From positions 604,923 through 668,922 of the forward strand of contig NZ_CALGPC010000006.1 in assembly GCF_937960835.1 (NCBI RefSeq): a stretch of 64,000 bases of DNA, written 5' to 3'. The translations under genes were made by a program, and so were the position numbers. The notes beneath the pieces were generated by a model. The model had not been told where the DNA came from, did no database searches, and saw only the letters and a list, made by a program, of their open reading frames with translations. The DNA comes from an uncultured Ferrovibrio sp. (GTDB taxonomy: Bacteria; Pseudomonadota; Alphaproteobacteria; Ferrovibrionales; Ferrovibrionaceae). Shown here piece after piece: positions 1 to 8,235 of the stretch; the first letter of the stretch is position 1, and the number at the start of each line of letters is the position of its first letter.

Positions 1-1313
1 CTACTACAGCGGCGCGGGGCTGGTTCTCCGACCGCGCCCGCCTGCAAGGCATGCTGGATTTCGAAGCGGCGCTGGCGCGGGCGGAAGCCAAGGTGGGCGT
101 CATTCCCCAGCCTGCCGTGAATGCCATCGCCGCACAGTGCGATGCCGCGCTTTATGACATCGCCGATCTGGCAGCGGCAACTGCGAAAGCCGGCAATCCG
201 GCCATCCCTCTGGTGAAGGCTCTGACCGCCAGGGTAGCGGCGCAGGATGCGCAAGCCGCGCGCTATGTCCATTGGGGTGCCACCAGCCAGGATGCGATGG
301 ATACCGGCTTGGTGCTGCAATTGCGCCGGGCCCTGAACGCGGTCCGAACCGATCTTGGCTGCCTGTCAGACCTGCTGGAAAATCTGACCGCGACGCATAA
401 GCGGACGCCTATGGTTGGCCGCACCTGGCTGCAGCATGCGCTGCCGACGACCTTCGGCCTGAAAGTGGCGGGCTGGCTCGATGCCATCGAGCGCCATCGC
501 AGCCGGCTTGATGAACTACGTCCGCGCCTGCTGGTGCTGCAATTCGGTGGCGCGGCCGGGACACTGGCGGCCCTTGAGGATAACGGGCTTAAGGTGGCAT
601 CCGCTTTGGCCGATGAGCTGGAGCTTGGTCTGCCGGCAATGCCGTGGCATACGGCCCGCGACAGGATTGCGGAATGCGGAACGGTTTTCGGTCTGCTGAT
701 CGGCACGCTGGCGAAAATCGCGCGCGATATCTCCCTGCTGATGCAAACTGATGTGGCAGAGGCGTTTGAGCCGGCAGGAGAGCGGCGTGGTGGTTCTTCA
801 ACCATGCCGCATAAGCGCAATCCGGTGGCGGCGGCCAGCATATTGGCGACAGCAACGCGCGCGCCGCAGCTCGTAGCATCTCTCCTCGCCGGCATGACGC
901 AGGAACATGAGCGCGGCCTGGGCGGCTGGCATGCCGAATGGACGACATTGCCAGAGTTGATCCAGATCGCGGCAGGGGCGCTGACTCAGACGATCGACAC
1001 TATCGGCGGTCTCGATGTCGACGCCGCACGGATGCGGAAAAATCTCGATGCCACGAACGGCCTGATCATGGCCGAGGCTGTGATGATGGCGCTGGGGCCG
1101 AAGATCGGCCGGCTGGCTGCCCATGACCATATCGAGGGAGCCTGTAGGCGGGCTGTAGCGACAGGCCGTCATCTGCAAGATGTGCTGTCCGAAGACCCCG
1201 TGGTTTCACAGCATCTCAAAGAATCTGATCTGCAGCGGCTTTTTGATCCGCTGAACTATATTGGTAGCGCCCCGGCGATGGTCGGCCGCGTCCTGTCGGC
1301 GCGCCACAAATAA
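1..1313 (+). CDS. pcaB: 3-carboxy-cis,cis-muconate cycloisomerase, 5' end outside window
   Basis: Lactonises 3-carboxy-cis,cis-muconate to 4-carboxymuconolactone in the protocatechuate branch of the beta-ketoadipate pathway; cytosolic. The reading frame is open to the left edge: codons from base 3 read TTAARGWFSDRARLQG before the first in-window ATG at 51, and this matches the N-terminal part of the family. The gene therefore starts outside the window and ATG 51 is internal. The fumarase/aspartase superfamily signature GSSTMPHKRNP is encoded near 790-830. Followed after 15 nt by pcaD in the same direction. Family assignment is firm; adenylosuccinate lyase is the main relative, but the pcaDC context settles it. 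Confidence 0.93.
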   Translation, partial: TTAARGWFSDRARLQGMLDFEAALARAEAKVGVIPQPAVNAIAAQCDAALYDIADLAAATAKAGNPAIPLVKALTARVAAQDAQAARYVHWGATSQDAMDTGLVLQLRRALNAVRTDLGCLSDLLENLTATHKRTPMVGRTWLQHALPTTFGLKVAGWLDAIERHRSRLDELRPRLLVLQFGGAAGTLAALEDNGLKVASALADELELGLPAMPWHTARDRIAECGTVFGLLIGTLAKIARDISLLMQTDVAEAFEPAGERRGGSSTMPHKRNPVAAASILATATRAPQLVASLLAGMTQEHERGLGGWHAEWTTLPELIQIAAGALTQTIDTIGGLDVDAARMRKNLDATNGLIMAEAVMMALGPKIGRLAAHDHIEGACRRAVATGRHLQDVLSEDPVVSQHLKESDLQRLFDPLNYIGSAPAMVGRVLSARHK

Positions 1314-1328
1314 ATATCCGGAGGAATC

Positions 1329-2111
1329 ATGCCTTTCATTGCTTGTGCGGATGGCGTTCAGCTGCATTATAGGCTCGACGGGCCGGAAGGGGCACCAGTC
1401 CTGGTGCTGTCCAATTCGCTCGGGACCAATCTGAATATGTGGCAGCCGCAGATGGCCGCACTGACCCAGAATTTCCGCGTGTTGCGTTATGACACGCGCG
1501 GCCATGGCCAGTCCGGTCTCTCGCCATCAGCGTTCCAGGTCGATACCCTGGGCAAGGATGTGCTGGCTCTGCTGGATGGGCTCGGAATTGCACGAGCGCA
1601 TTTCTGTGGTCTGTCTATGGGCGGCATGACCGGTATGTGGCTTGGCGTACATGCGCCCGAACGCATCGATCGTCTGGCACTGTGCAATACCGCTGCCAAG
1701 ATAGCGACGCCCGAGATCTGGAATGAGCGTATCGCTGCGGTCGAGAAGGGCGGCGTAGCGGCCGTCCTGCCCGGCGTCATTCAGCGCTGGTTCACCGAGG
1801 GTTTCACCAAGCGTCAGCCTGACGCCGTTGAGGCCATCTCAGCCATGCTGTTGCAGACGGCTCCGGAAGGTTACGCCGCAGCCTGCGGCGCGATACGCGA
1901 TATGGACCAACGCGATACCATTGCTGCGGTCCGGGCGCCGACTCTGGTAATAGCAGGCACCTATGATTTGTCTACGCCTGCTGCCGAGGGCCGTCAGCTC
2001 GCCACGGCCATACCCGGAGCGCAGTATGTCGAGCTGCCATCCGCGCATTTGTCGAATGTCGAATGCGAGCAGGCCTTTACAAAGGCCCTGCTCGATTTCC
2101 TGACGGCGTGA
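1329..2111 (+). CDS. pcaD: 3-oxoadipate enol-lactonase
   Basis: Hydrolyses beta-ketoadipate enol-lactone to beta-ketoadipate, two steps after PcaB. It is a 260-residue alpha/beta hydrolase. The nucleophile elbow GLSMGG places the serine at residue 96; the likely acid is D213 (in GTYDLSTP) and the base H240 (in SAHLSN). Length is standard for PcaD. The ATG is preceded by a good ribosome site (CGGAGGAA). It lies 15 nt after pcaB and 9 nt before pcaC, so the three are probably one transcript. No fusion to PcaC (the PcaL form) is present. Confidence 0.93.
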   Translation: MPFIACADGVQLHYRLDGPEGAPVLVLSNSLGTNLNMWQPQMAALTQNFRVLRYDTRGHGQSGLSPSAFQVDTLGKDVLALLDGLGIARAHFCGLSMGGMTGMWLGVHAPERIDRLALCNTAAKIATPEIWNERIAAVEKGGVAAVLPGVIQRWFTEGFTKRQPDAVEAISAMLLQTAPEGYAAACGAIRDMDQRDTIAAVRAPTLVIAGTYDLSTPAAEGRQLATAIPGAQYVELPSAHLSNVECEQAFTKALLDFLTA

Positions 2112-2120
2112 GGGGGATCA

Positions 2121-2507
2121 ATGGACGATAAGGACCGTTACGACGCTGGCATGAAGGTGCGCCGCGCCGTCCTGGGCGACGCCCATGTCGACCGCTCACT
2201 CTCCCGTATCACCCCGTTCAATGAGGAATTCCAGAATCTGATCACCCGTTATGCCTGGGGTGAGATCTGGACCCGGCCGGGCCTCGACCGCAAGACACGT
2301 AGCTGCATGACGCTGTCGATGATGATCGCGCTCAATCGTGCCGATGAGTTCAAGCTGCATGTCCGCGCCGCCTTCAACAACGGCTTGACGCGGGATGACA
2401 TCAAGGAAGTGATCCTGCAGGCCGGCATCTATTGCGGCGTGCCTGCTGCCAATAGTGCCATGCATTGGGCGGAAGAGGTTTTTGCCCAGATGGAGCAGAA
2501 GCCTTAA
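2121..2507 (+). CDS. pcaC: 4-carboxymuconolactone decarboxylase
   Basis: Decarboxylates 4-carboxymuconolactone to beta-ketoadipate enol-lactone, the step between PcaB and PcaD. The 128-residue protein is a single AhpD-fold carboxymuconolactone decarboxylase domain of normal length, with the typical TRKTRSCMTL-like core here reading DRKTRSCMTLSMM. A GAGGGGG ribosome site precedes the ATG. It is the last gene of the pca run; the next gene is convergent. The pathway's dioxygenase (pcaGH) and later thiolase genes are not in the window. Confidence 0.93.
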   Translation: MDDKDRYDAGMKVRRAVLGDAHVDRSLSRITPFNEEFQNLITRYAWGEIWTRPGLDRKTRSCMTLSMMIALNRADEFKLHVRAAFNNGLTRDDIKEVILQAGIYCGVPAANSAMHWAEEVFAQMEQKP

Positions 2508-2542
2508 AAAAGAACGGCACCACATTGCTATGGCGCCGGTTC
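2506..2542 (-). terminator. Rho-independent terminator of rhlE, possibly bidirectional
   Basis: On the minus strand GAACCGGCGCC (2532-2542) pairs with GGTGCCGTTC (2512-2521), with one bulge, around a 10-nt loop. A run of six U follows (A-run 2506-2511 on the plus strand). It sits between the convergent pcaC and rhlE genes and overlaps the pcaC stop codon. Confidence 0.6.
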
Positions 2543-2563
2543 CCCTAACCCAATTCGATTGGA

Positions 2564-3943
2564 TCAGTGCAACTGGGAATGACCCTGACGCTGACCATCG
2601 GCGCGGCCGAAGCGCTGCCCCTGTGGCTTGCGGTTCCGCTTGTGCTGCGGCTGGCCTTGACCGCCGCTGCGCTGGCCTTCGCTGCGATGCTCCTGATGGC
2701 GCTGATTGGCGCCATGGCGCGAAGCATTGGGACGCTGACCATGCGGACGCTGCTGCTGATGCTGCTGAGGACGGCTGTCCTTCGGCTCAGCGGCGGTGGC
2801 CGCCGCCAACTTGGCGTCGCCCCGGCGGTCGGTTGAAGCAATGCGTTGCCGGGTCAGCTTTTCGATGTCACGCAGATAAGGCCGTTCGTCCTGAGCGCAG
2901 AGCGAAATCGCCTGGCCGGCATTGCCGGCTCGCGCGGTCCGGCCGATACGGTGCACGTAGCTTTCCGGTACATTCGGCAGTTCGAAGTTGATCACATGGG
3001 TGACGCCGCTGACATCAATGCCGCGTGCGGCGATGTCAGTGGCCACCAGCACGCGGATACGGCCGGATTTGAAATCCGACAGGGCGCGCTCGCGCTGGCT
3101 CTGCGACTTGTTGCCATGGATCGCATTCGCCGGCACGCCACCATTGGTGAGATGCCGGGCGACGCGGTCGGCACCATGCTTGGTGCGGGTGAAGACCAGC
3201 GCACGGGTAATGGCTGGGTCCGCCATGATCTCCGCCAGCAAGGCGCGCTTGCGTTCGGCTTCGACGAAAATAACCCGCTGCTCGACGCGCTCGGCCGTGG
3301 TGGCCACTGGCGTGACCTCGACTTTCACCGGCTCCTTCAGGAAGCCGGCGGCAAGCTGTCCGATGCTTTGCGGCATGGTGGCGGAGAAGAACAGGCTCTG
3401 ACGCTGCTTGGGCAGGACCTGCGAGATGCGCTTGATGGCATGCACGAAGCCGAGATCAAGCATCTGATCGGCCTCGTCCAGCACCACCACCTCGGTCTGG
3501 TCGAGGCGGAGCGTGTTCTGCTGCAAGTGATCGATCAGGCGACCGGGTGTGGCCACCAGAATGTCGACCCCGCGAGCAAGCGCATGAATCTGCGGATTCA
3601 TGCCAACTCCACCGAATACGGTGGCCACCACCAGCTTGGTTTCGCGGCCATAGGCGCGGAACTTCTCCGCGATCTGGCTCGCCAGTTCACGGGTTGGGCT
3701 CAGGATCAGAGCACGGCAGGTCTTCGGCGCCGGGCGGCGCTGATTGGTCAGAAGGCGATGCAGGATCGGTAGGGCAAACGCGGCGGTCTTGCCTGTGCCG
3801 GTCTGCGCGATCCCGAGCAGATCACGGCCGGCAATGACCGGTGGAATGGCCTGGGTCTGGATCGGCGTGGGTTGGGTATATTTGCCGGCGGCCAGGGCAT
3901 TGAGCAAAGGCTGACTGAGGCCGAGGTCATTGAAACTCGTCAA
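2564..3943 (-). CDS. rhlE: DEAD-box ATP-dependent RNA helicase, RhlE type
   Basis: Unwinds structured RNA in ribosome assembly or RNA decay (family role). The start is TTG at 3943: the conserved Q-motif region FNDLGLSQPLLNAL begins right after it, AAGGA lies 8 nt upstream, and longer in-frame extensions give non-conserved sequence. The protein is about 459 residues. Motifs seen in order: TPIQTQAI (Q motif), AQTGTGKT (Walker A), VLDEADQML (DEAD), FFSATMP (SAT) and HRIGRTARAG (motif VI). The last 80 or so residues are a low-complexity tail rich in Gln, His, Arg and Gly, as in many RhlE proteins but unusually Q/H-rich. Confidence 0.9.
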   Translation of the reverse strand: MTSFNDLGLSQPLLNALAAGKYTQPTPIQTQAIPPVIAGRDLLGIAQTGTGKTAAFALPILHRLLTNQRRPAPKTCRALILSPTRELASQIAEKFRAYGRETKLVVATVFGGVGMNPQIHALARGVDILVATPGRLIDHLQQNTLRLDQTEVVVLDEADQMLDLGFVHAIKRISQVLPKQRQSLFFSATMPQSIGQLAAGFLKEPVKVEVTPVATTAERVEQRVIFVEAERKRALLAEIMADPAITRALVFTRTKHGADRVARHLTNGGVPANAIHGNKSQSQRERALSDFKSGRIRVLVATDIAARGIDVSGVTHVINFELPNVPESYVHRIGRTARAGNAGQAISLCAQDERPYLRDIEKLTRQRIASTDRRGDAKLAAATAAEPKDSRPQQHQQQRPHGQRPNASRHGANQRHQEHRSEGQRSGGQGQPQHKRNRKPQGQRFGRADGQRQGHSQLH

Positions 3944-4244
3944 GAAGAAAATCCTTATAAGGGCACACGACGGCGTCAGGCATAAGCCTGCGACGCAGCG
4001 ATCGGGCGCGGGACCGATAAAACGCCCCGCGTGACCTGGGTCGTGAAATGGGAAATTCGAAGCGCCTGGCAGGACGAAGAAGCGTGTTTTAGCTCCTCGC
4101 TCACGCGGCCAAGGCGCAAGAGGTCGCCGAAGCGACTGCGCGTATATGACGGTGAACGGGTCTCTGGTCAAGCGAATAAAGCGATAATTGTGAAAAACGG
4201 ACGATTATCTCGTTTTTGTTCACTTTGAAGACATAAAAGTCACT
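3944..4244. other. 301-nt intergenic region, probable long rhlE leader
   Basis: No gene is supported here. It separates the stop of the enolase-superfamily gene from the rhlE start, both on the minus strand. On that strand a possible promoter is TTGACC (4166-4171) with TATACG at 4141-4146 (19-nt spacing, weak) or CATATA with 17-nt spacing; this would leave a leader of about 190 nt. Inverted arms GATAAT and ATTATC also occur around 4184-4212. Long leaders are known for cold-regulated helicase genes; that link is inference. Confidence 0.35.
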
Positions 4245-5330
4245 TCAGGCAACGCGATAGCGTTCCAGCGCCGTCTCGTCGGGAATGAAGCCGATGCCGG
4301 GTTTATCCGGAATGGCGATCTTGCCTTGAGAGGGCAAGGGGATGTCGATGCCCATCCAGGCTGCGGGTTTGACATAAAGGAACTCGAACATGCCGATCTG
4401 ATCGAGATGGGCCGCCAGTTGCAGTGTCGCCCAATAACCTGGCCCGAAATAAGGCGAATGGGGCATCAAGGTCTTGCCTAGAGCCTTGGCATGGCTTGCG
4501 ACTTTCAGAAACTCGCTCACGCCGCCCAGCTTGGTGACGCTGGGTTGCGGATAGGTTAGTGCGGCCGCAAGCCGCGTGAACTCCATCGCCGTGCAGGCAT
4601 TCTCGCCGGCGGAAAGCGGCACCCCGAAACGACCAAGACGCCGCAACGTATCGTAATCCTCCGGCGGGAAGATCGGCTCTTCCACCCAAAGGAGGTCGAG
4701 TTCCTTCAGCCGTGGCAGGATCGCTTCCGCCTCGGCGATAGACCAATGGCAATTCACGTCGGTGGTCAGCCGCACTTCCTTGCCGACCGCTTCGCGTCCG
4801 GCAGCGATGTTTTCGTACGTGATTTCGTGCAGCTTCACATCGGCATAGCCTTCCGCGACGGCTTGCACCGCGATGGCGGTAACCGGCTGTGGTTCGCCGT
4901 AGCGCACCAGGCTCGCATAGGCCGGCACCTTATCGCGCTTGCGTCCGCCGAGATATGTCGCCAGGCATTTGCCCGCCTGCTTGGCGGCCAGATCCCACAG
5001 CGCGATGTCCAATCCAGAGAGCGCGAAGATCGTAATGCCATATCGGCCCCAAATATGCAGCGCTTTCTGAATCTCCAGATTGAAGGCCGGGATATCCTCG
5101 ATGCGGCGGCCGACCACCAGCGGTGCCACCATGTCCATGACTGCAGCACGCACGGCATTCGCGCAGTTATAGGCAAAGGCTTCGCCCCAGCTGACCTGGC
5201 CGTCTTCGCTGGTGACTTTCACCAATACCGCATCGAAATGCGTCCAGCCGTGCTCGTTATGCCGCGGCCCGGTATAGAGGTCGTCGAAGGGAATTTTCAG
5301 CGTGATCGTTTCGACGTTTTTGATAAGCAT
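4245..5330 (-). CDS. Mandelate racemase/muconate lactonizing enzyme family protein (sugar-acid related)
   Basis: Enolase-superfamily enzyme of 361 residues acting through a metal-stabilised enolate. It has the N-terminal capping domain and a barrel domain. Apparent catalytic set: K166-x-H168 (in VKLHE) at the second-strand Lys position, metal ligands D191 (DVN), E217 (EEP) and E243 (GEN), and H291 (MPHSPYFG). The K-x-H form, instead of K-x-K, means substrate cannot be assigned by homology alone. It starts 3 nt after the stop of the upstream uronate dehydrogenase-like gene, so the two are co-translated. By context it may be a sugar-acid dehydratase or a lactone cycloisomerase. Confidence 0.8.
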   Translation of the reverse strand: MLIKNVETITLKIPFDDLYTGPRHNEHGWTHFDAVLVKVTSEDGQVSWGEAFAYNCANAVRAAVMDMVAPLVVGRRIEDIPAFNLEIQKALHIWGRYGITIFALSGLDIALWDLAAKQAGKCLATYLGGRKRDKVPAYASLVRYGEPQPVTAIAVQAVAEGYADVKLHEITYENIAAGREAVGKEVRLTTDVNCHWSIAEAEAILPRLKELDLLWVEEPIFPPEDYDTLRRLGRFGVPLSAGENACTAMEFTRLAAALTYPQPSVTKLGGVSEFLKVASHAKALGKTLMPHSPYFGPGYWATLQLAAHLDQIGMFEFLYVKPAAWMGIDIPLPSQGKIAIPDKPGIGFIPDETALERYRVA

Positions 5331-5333
5331 CGC

Positions 5334-6152
5334 TTAAGCCTTCCTCAGCCGCGAGAAATCGCCGTCGAATTCCTGGCTGCAGAAAGGCGACCCGCCCTGG
5401 AAGTAATCGCCGATCTCGTCCTTCGGGAGTTTTTTCTGCGCCTCCAGTGCTGCAGCGGCAAAGTCCTCGGACTTTCCCTCCGGCTGGTAGCCCAGCCGCA
5501 GGGCATTGGAATTGTCCCACCAGGCCCGCTTGTTGTCGGACATGCCGTAAACCACCTCATAGACCAGATCGGGCGTCTCCAGGCCGATGCGGATCAGCTG
5601 CACCAGATCCTCCGGCTTGAGCCAGATCGCCAGGCGGCGTTCATCGATTGGCTGTTCAGCGAAATTGCCGATCCGGATGCTGAGAACGCCCATGCCATGC
5701 TTATGGGCATACAATGCGCCAAGACCTTCGCCGAACAACTTGGAGAGGCCATAGCGGCTATCGGGTATCGGTACGGCTTCTATGCCAATTTTGGTGCTGC
5801 GCGGATAAAAGCCCATGACATGGTTTGAGGAAGCGAAGACCACCCGCTTAACGCCTTTGCGATGCGCTGCCTCGAACAGATTGTAGCAGCCGATGATGTT
5901 GGCGCTGAGGATCGTCTCCCAGGGGCCTTCCACCGAGAAGCCGCCCAGATGCACGATGCCGTCCACGCCTTCGCAGGCTGCCTCGACGGCTGCCATATCG
6001 GCCAGGTCGGCTTGGATGAACGTTTCGTCAGCCCGCAGATCGCCAGGGATTTTCAGGTCAGTCAGAATCAATTCGGGATAGAGCGGCTTGAGCAGCTGGC
6101 GCAATCTGGTGCCAATTCCGCCGCTGGCGCCGGTCAGCAGGACCCGTTTCAT
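5334..6152 (-). CDS. udh: NAD-dependent epimerase/dehydratase, uronate dehydrogenase-like
   Basis: Short-chain (SDR) enzyme of 272 residues. Nucleotide site TGASGGIG at residues 7-14, active-site region ASSN at 107-110 and YxxxK as Y134/K138 (YGLSK). Segments such as CDGIVHLGG-like GVDGIVHLGG, the GNIIGxYNL-like ANIIGCYNL, and FASSNH resemble uronate dehydrogenases, which oxidise glucuronate or galacturonate to aldarolactones. A GGAGGA ribosome site precedes the ATG. Coupled to the enolase-superfamily gene downstream. The uronate assignment is by remembered sequence resemblance plus context; another sugar could be the substrate. Confidence 0.68.
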   Translation of the reverse strand: MKRVLLTGASGGIGTRLRQLLKPLYPELILTDLKIPGDLRADETFIQADLADMAAVEAACEGVDGIVHLGGFSVEGPWETILSANIIGCYNLFEAAHRKGVKRVVFASSNHVMGFYPRSTKIGIEAVPIPDSRYGLSKLFGEGLGALYAHKHGMGVLSIRIGNFAEQPIDERRLAIWLKPEDLVQLIRIGLETPDLVYEVVYGMSDNKRAWWDNSNALRLGYQPEGKSEDFAAAALEAQKKLPKDEIGDYFQGGSPFCSQEFDGDFSRLRKA

Positions 6153-6284
6153 GACATTTCCTCCCGCGGCCTATGACGAGCCAAGTTTGATCATCTCTTT
6201 GCCAGTCATCGACGGCAAGGGGCTATTCAGCAGGCTTGGGCAGGGAAGCGGGGTGCGTTAATCTGGTGGCGAAAGGAGATCGCC

Positions 6285-7175
6285 ATGTCCGACCAGCTGC
6301 TGCCCGATTCCGTCGATCTCGTCATTACGCCGCGGCTGCGGGACCTGGGCGAGGGATTCAGCGTCCGCCGGATCTTACCTTATGCACGGCGCCGTCATGT
6401 GGGCCCCTTTGTCTTTTTCGACCATATGGGACCGGTGCGGTTCGCCCCGGGCCAGGGATTGGATGTGCGCCCGCATCCGCATATCGGCTTGGCCACCATC
6501 ACCTATCTTTTCGACGGCGAGATCATGCATCGCGACAGCCTTGGCGTGGTGCAGCCGATCCGTCCGGGCGACGTCAACTGGATGGTGGCGGGCAAGGGGA
6601 TCGTGCATTCCGAACGCACGCGGCCGGAACTGCGCGCCACGGGGGCGTCCTTGCATGGCATTCAATCCTGGATCGCGCTGCCGCAGGCCGATGAGGAAAC
6701 TGACCCAAGCTTCCGGCATCATCCGGAATCCAGTCTTCCTGAAATCGTGCTATCCGGCGTCAAGCTGCGCCTGATCGCAGGACAGGCCTTCGGGGCCGTT
6801 TCCCCGGTGCAGACCTTTGCTCCGATGTTCTATTGCGATGCCCAGCTCAGCCCTGGCGCCAGCTTGCAGATGCCAGAACATTATGAAGAACGGGCGCTGT
6901 ATGTCGCGGAAGGCAATGCTGTTATCGACGGCGAAATCTACGATGCTGGCACGATGCTGGTCTTCAAATCTGATGCACAGCCCCAGATCCAGGCACAGGG
7001 AGCGGCGCGGCTGATGCTGCTGGGCGGCGCACCGCTGGATGGCGAGCGGCATCTATGGTGGAACTTTGTATCCAGCTCGAAGGAGCGGATCGAGCGGGCC
7101 AAGCGCGACTGGAGCGAAGGCCGTTTTGCCCTCGTGCCGGGCGAGACCGACTTCATCCCGTTGCCGGAAATGTAA
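6285..7175 (+). CDS. Pirin family protein
   Basis: Bicupin protein of 296 residues, the full pirin length. The N-terminal cupin keeps all four metal ligands: H64 and H66 (HPHIG), H108 and E110 (HSE). Family members bind iron, and some have quercetinase activity or modulate other proteins; the role here is unknown. An AAGGAG site precedes the ATG. Divergent from the uronate dehydrogenase-like gene across a 132-nt gap, so a shared control region is possible. Confidence 0.9.
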   Translation: MSDQLLPDSVDLVITPRLRDLGEGFSVRRILPYARRRHVGPFVFFDHMGPVRFAPGQGLDVRPHPHIGLATITYLFDGEIMHRDSLGVVQPIRPGDVNWMVAGKGIVHSERTRPELRATGASLHGIQSWIALPQADEETDPSFRHHPESSLPEIVLSGVKLRLIAGQAFGAVSPVQTFAPMFYCDAQLSPGASLQMPEHYEERALYVAEGNAVIDGEIYDAGTMLVFKSDAQPQIQAQGAARLMLLGGAPLDGERHLWWNFVSSSKERIERAKRDWSEGRFALVPGETDFIPLPEM

Positions 7176-7192
7176 TCCCGGCTGGTGTTCGA

Positions 7193-8026
7193 CTAACGGC
7201 GCGGCCGCGCCGGGGCGCGGGGCTCTGGCGTCGGGCCGTATTCCACGCTGGGCGTGGTGCGCATCGGCTGCGGATAAAGGGCCATGAGATCGGCCACCTC
7301 ATCCGGCAGATCGGTCGTCACCGGCAGGCCCAGAGCAATCGCCTCATCCGCCGTAATCGGGTAATCGTGGGTCCAGTCGCCGCGGCTGAGCTGATCGGCC
7401 AGCGCTGCGGCTTTGTCGGCATCCATGTGGCGCATCAGCAGTTCGGTGGCAGCCGCGCGCAACTGGCGGGTGGCCTTCTCCCCGATATCCGCATGGATCA
7501 AGGTCTGGTCATCAATTTCGGCGATTGGCTTTTCGCGCACGACCCGGGCCAGCGATGCAGCCGGGACACCGCCGATCTGCGGGTCGATCGGCCCCAGCAT
7601 GGCATGCGGCGCCATGACGATGCGATCCGCCGCCAGGGCGATCAGCGTGCCGCCAGACAGGGCGAGATGCGGGACGAAGGCGGTGATCTTACCGCCATGA
7701 CGGCGCAAGGCGGCCGCGATCTGCATGGAGGCGATCACCAGTCCGCCGGGGGTATGCAAAACGATGTCGATGGGCGTTTCGGGATCCGTTTCGCGGATGG
7801 CGCGAATGATCTCTTCGGCATCGTCAATATCGATGTAGCGCACCAGCGGAAAGCCCAGCAACCGCATGGTTTCCTGGCGATGCACCAGGGTAATGACGCG
7901 TGATCCGCGCTTGCGCTGCAGCTGCATGATCTTCCGCGCCCGCGCCAAGATCAGGAAACGCTGGCGCAGCATAGGCTGCAGCGCCATGACGATGAAAAAG
8001 AGCCAGAACAGATCGCCGATTGCCAT
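7193..8026 (-). CDS. SDH-family Clp-fold serine proteinase, membrane-anchored
   Basis: Protein of 277 residues with one hydrophobic N-terminal segment (about 5-17) and a ClpP/crotonase-fold domain. Conserved blocks are HTPGG (91-95), which forms the oxyanion region, and LALSGGT, with S124 as the probable nucleophile. This fits the serine dehydrogenase proteinase (SDH) family, which lacks an ATPase partner. The C-terminus is Pro/Arg-rich. Convergent with the pirin gene and divergent from the alcohol dehydrogenase across a 209-nt region. Target unknown. Confidence 0.8.
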   Translation of the reverse strand: MAIGDLFWLFFIVMALQPMLRQRFLILARARKIMQLQRKRGSRVITLVHRQETMRLLGFPLVRYIDIDDAEEIIRAIRETDPETPIDIVLHTPGGLVIASMQIAAALRRHGGKITAFVPHLALSGGTLIALAADRIVMAPHAMLGPIDPQIGGVPAASLARVVREKPIAEIDDQTLIHADIGEKATRQLRAAATELLMRHMDADKAAALADQLSRGDWTHDYPITADEAIALGLPVTTDLPDEVADLMALYPQPMRTTPSVEYGPTPEPRAPARPRR

Positions 8027-8176
8027 TGTGGTTTGATCCTTGTGCGTAAGCGGCGGGCACAGTGCCGGAACGCCCTTGGCCGCAAGATATTCTTCTTCCC
8101 CAGAAATATTGTTGCGGTGGGAACCTGCCGGCGGTCCTCAATCGTTCCATTAAGGTTGGCTCCGCAAGTGATCGCT

Positions 8177-8190
8177 TTGACTTGGGTCAA
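8177..8190 (+). promoter_or_regulatory. FNR/FixK-type box upstream of alcohol dehydrogenase
   Basis: TTGAC-TTGG-GTCAA is an exact match to the TTGAY-N4-RTCAA form of CRP/FNR-family sites, within a larger palindrome (8178-8194). A -10-like TATATG lies at 8211-8216. The box centre at 8183.5 is therefore about 40 nt upstream of the expected start of transcription, the class II activator position. The first gene starts at 8236. Binding and regulator identity are inference. Confidence 0.6.
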
Positions 8191-8235
8191 GTCATGCAGC
8201 AGGGGCCGGGTATATGGACGAGGGGGAGAAAAACA

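Noticed and set aside
8062..8235. N-terminal extension of the alcohol dehydrogenase
   Set aside because: The 58 extra residues are not dehydrogenase-like and would cover the FNR-like box and the -10-like element; ATG 8236 has a strong ribosome site.
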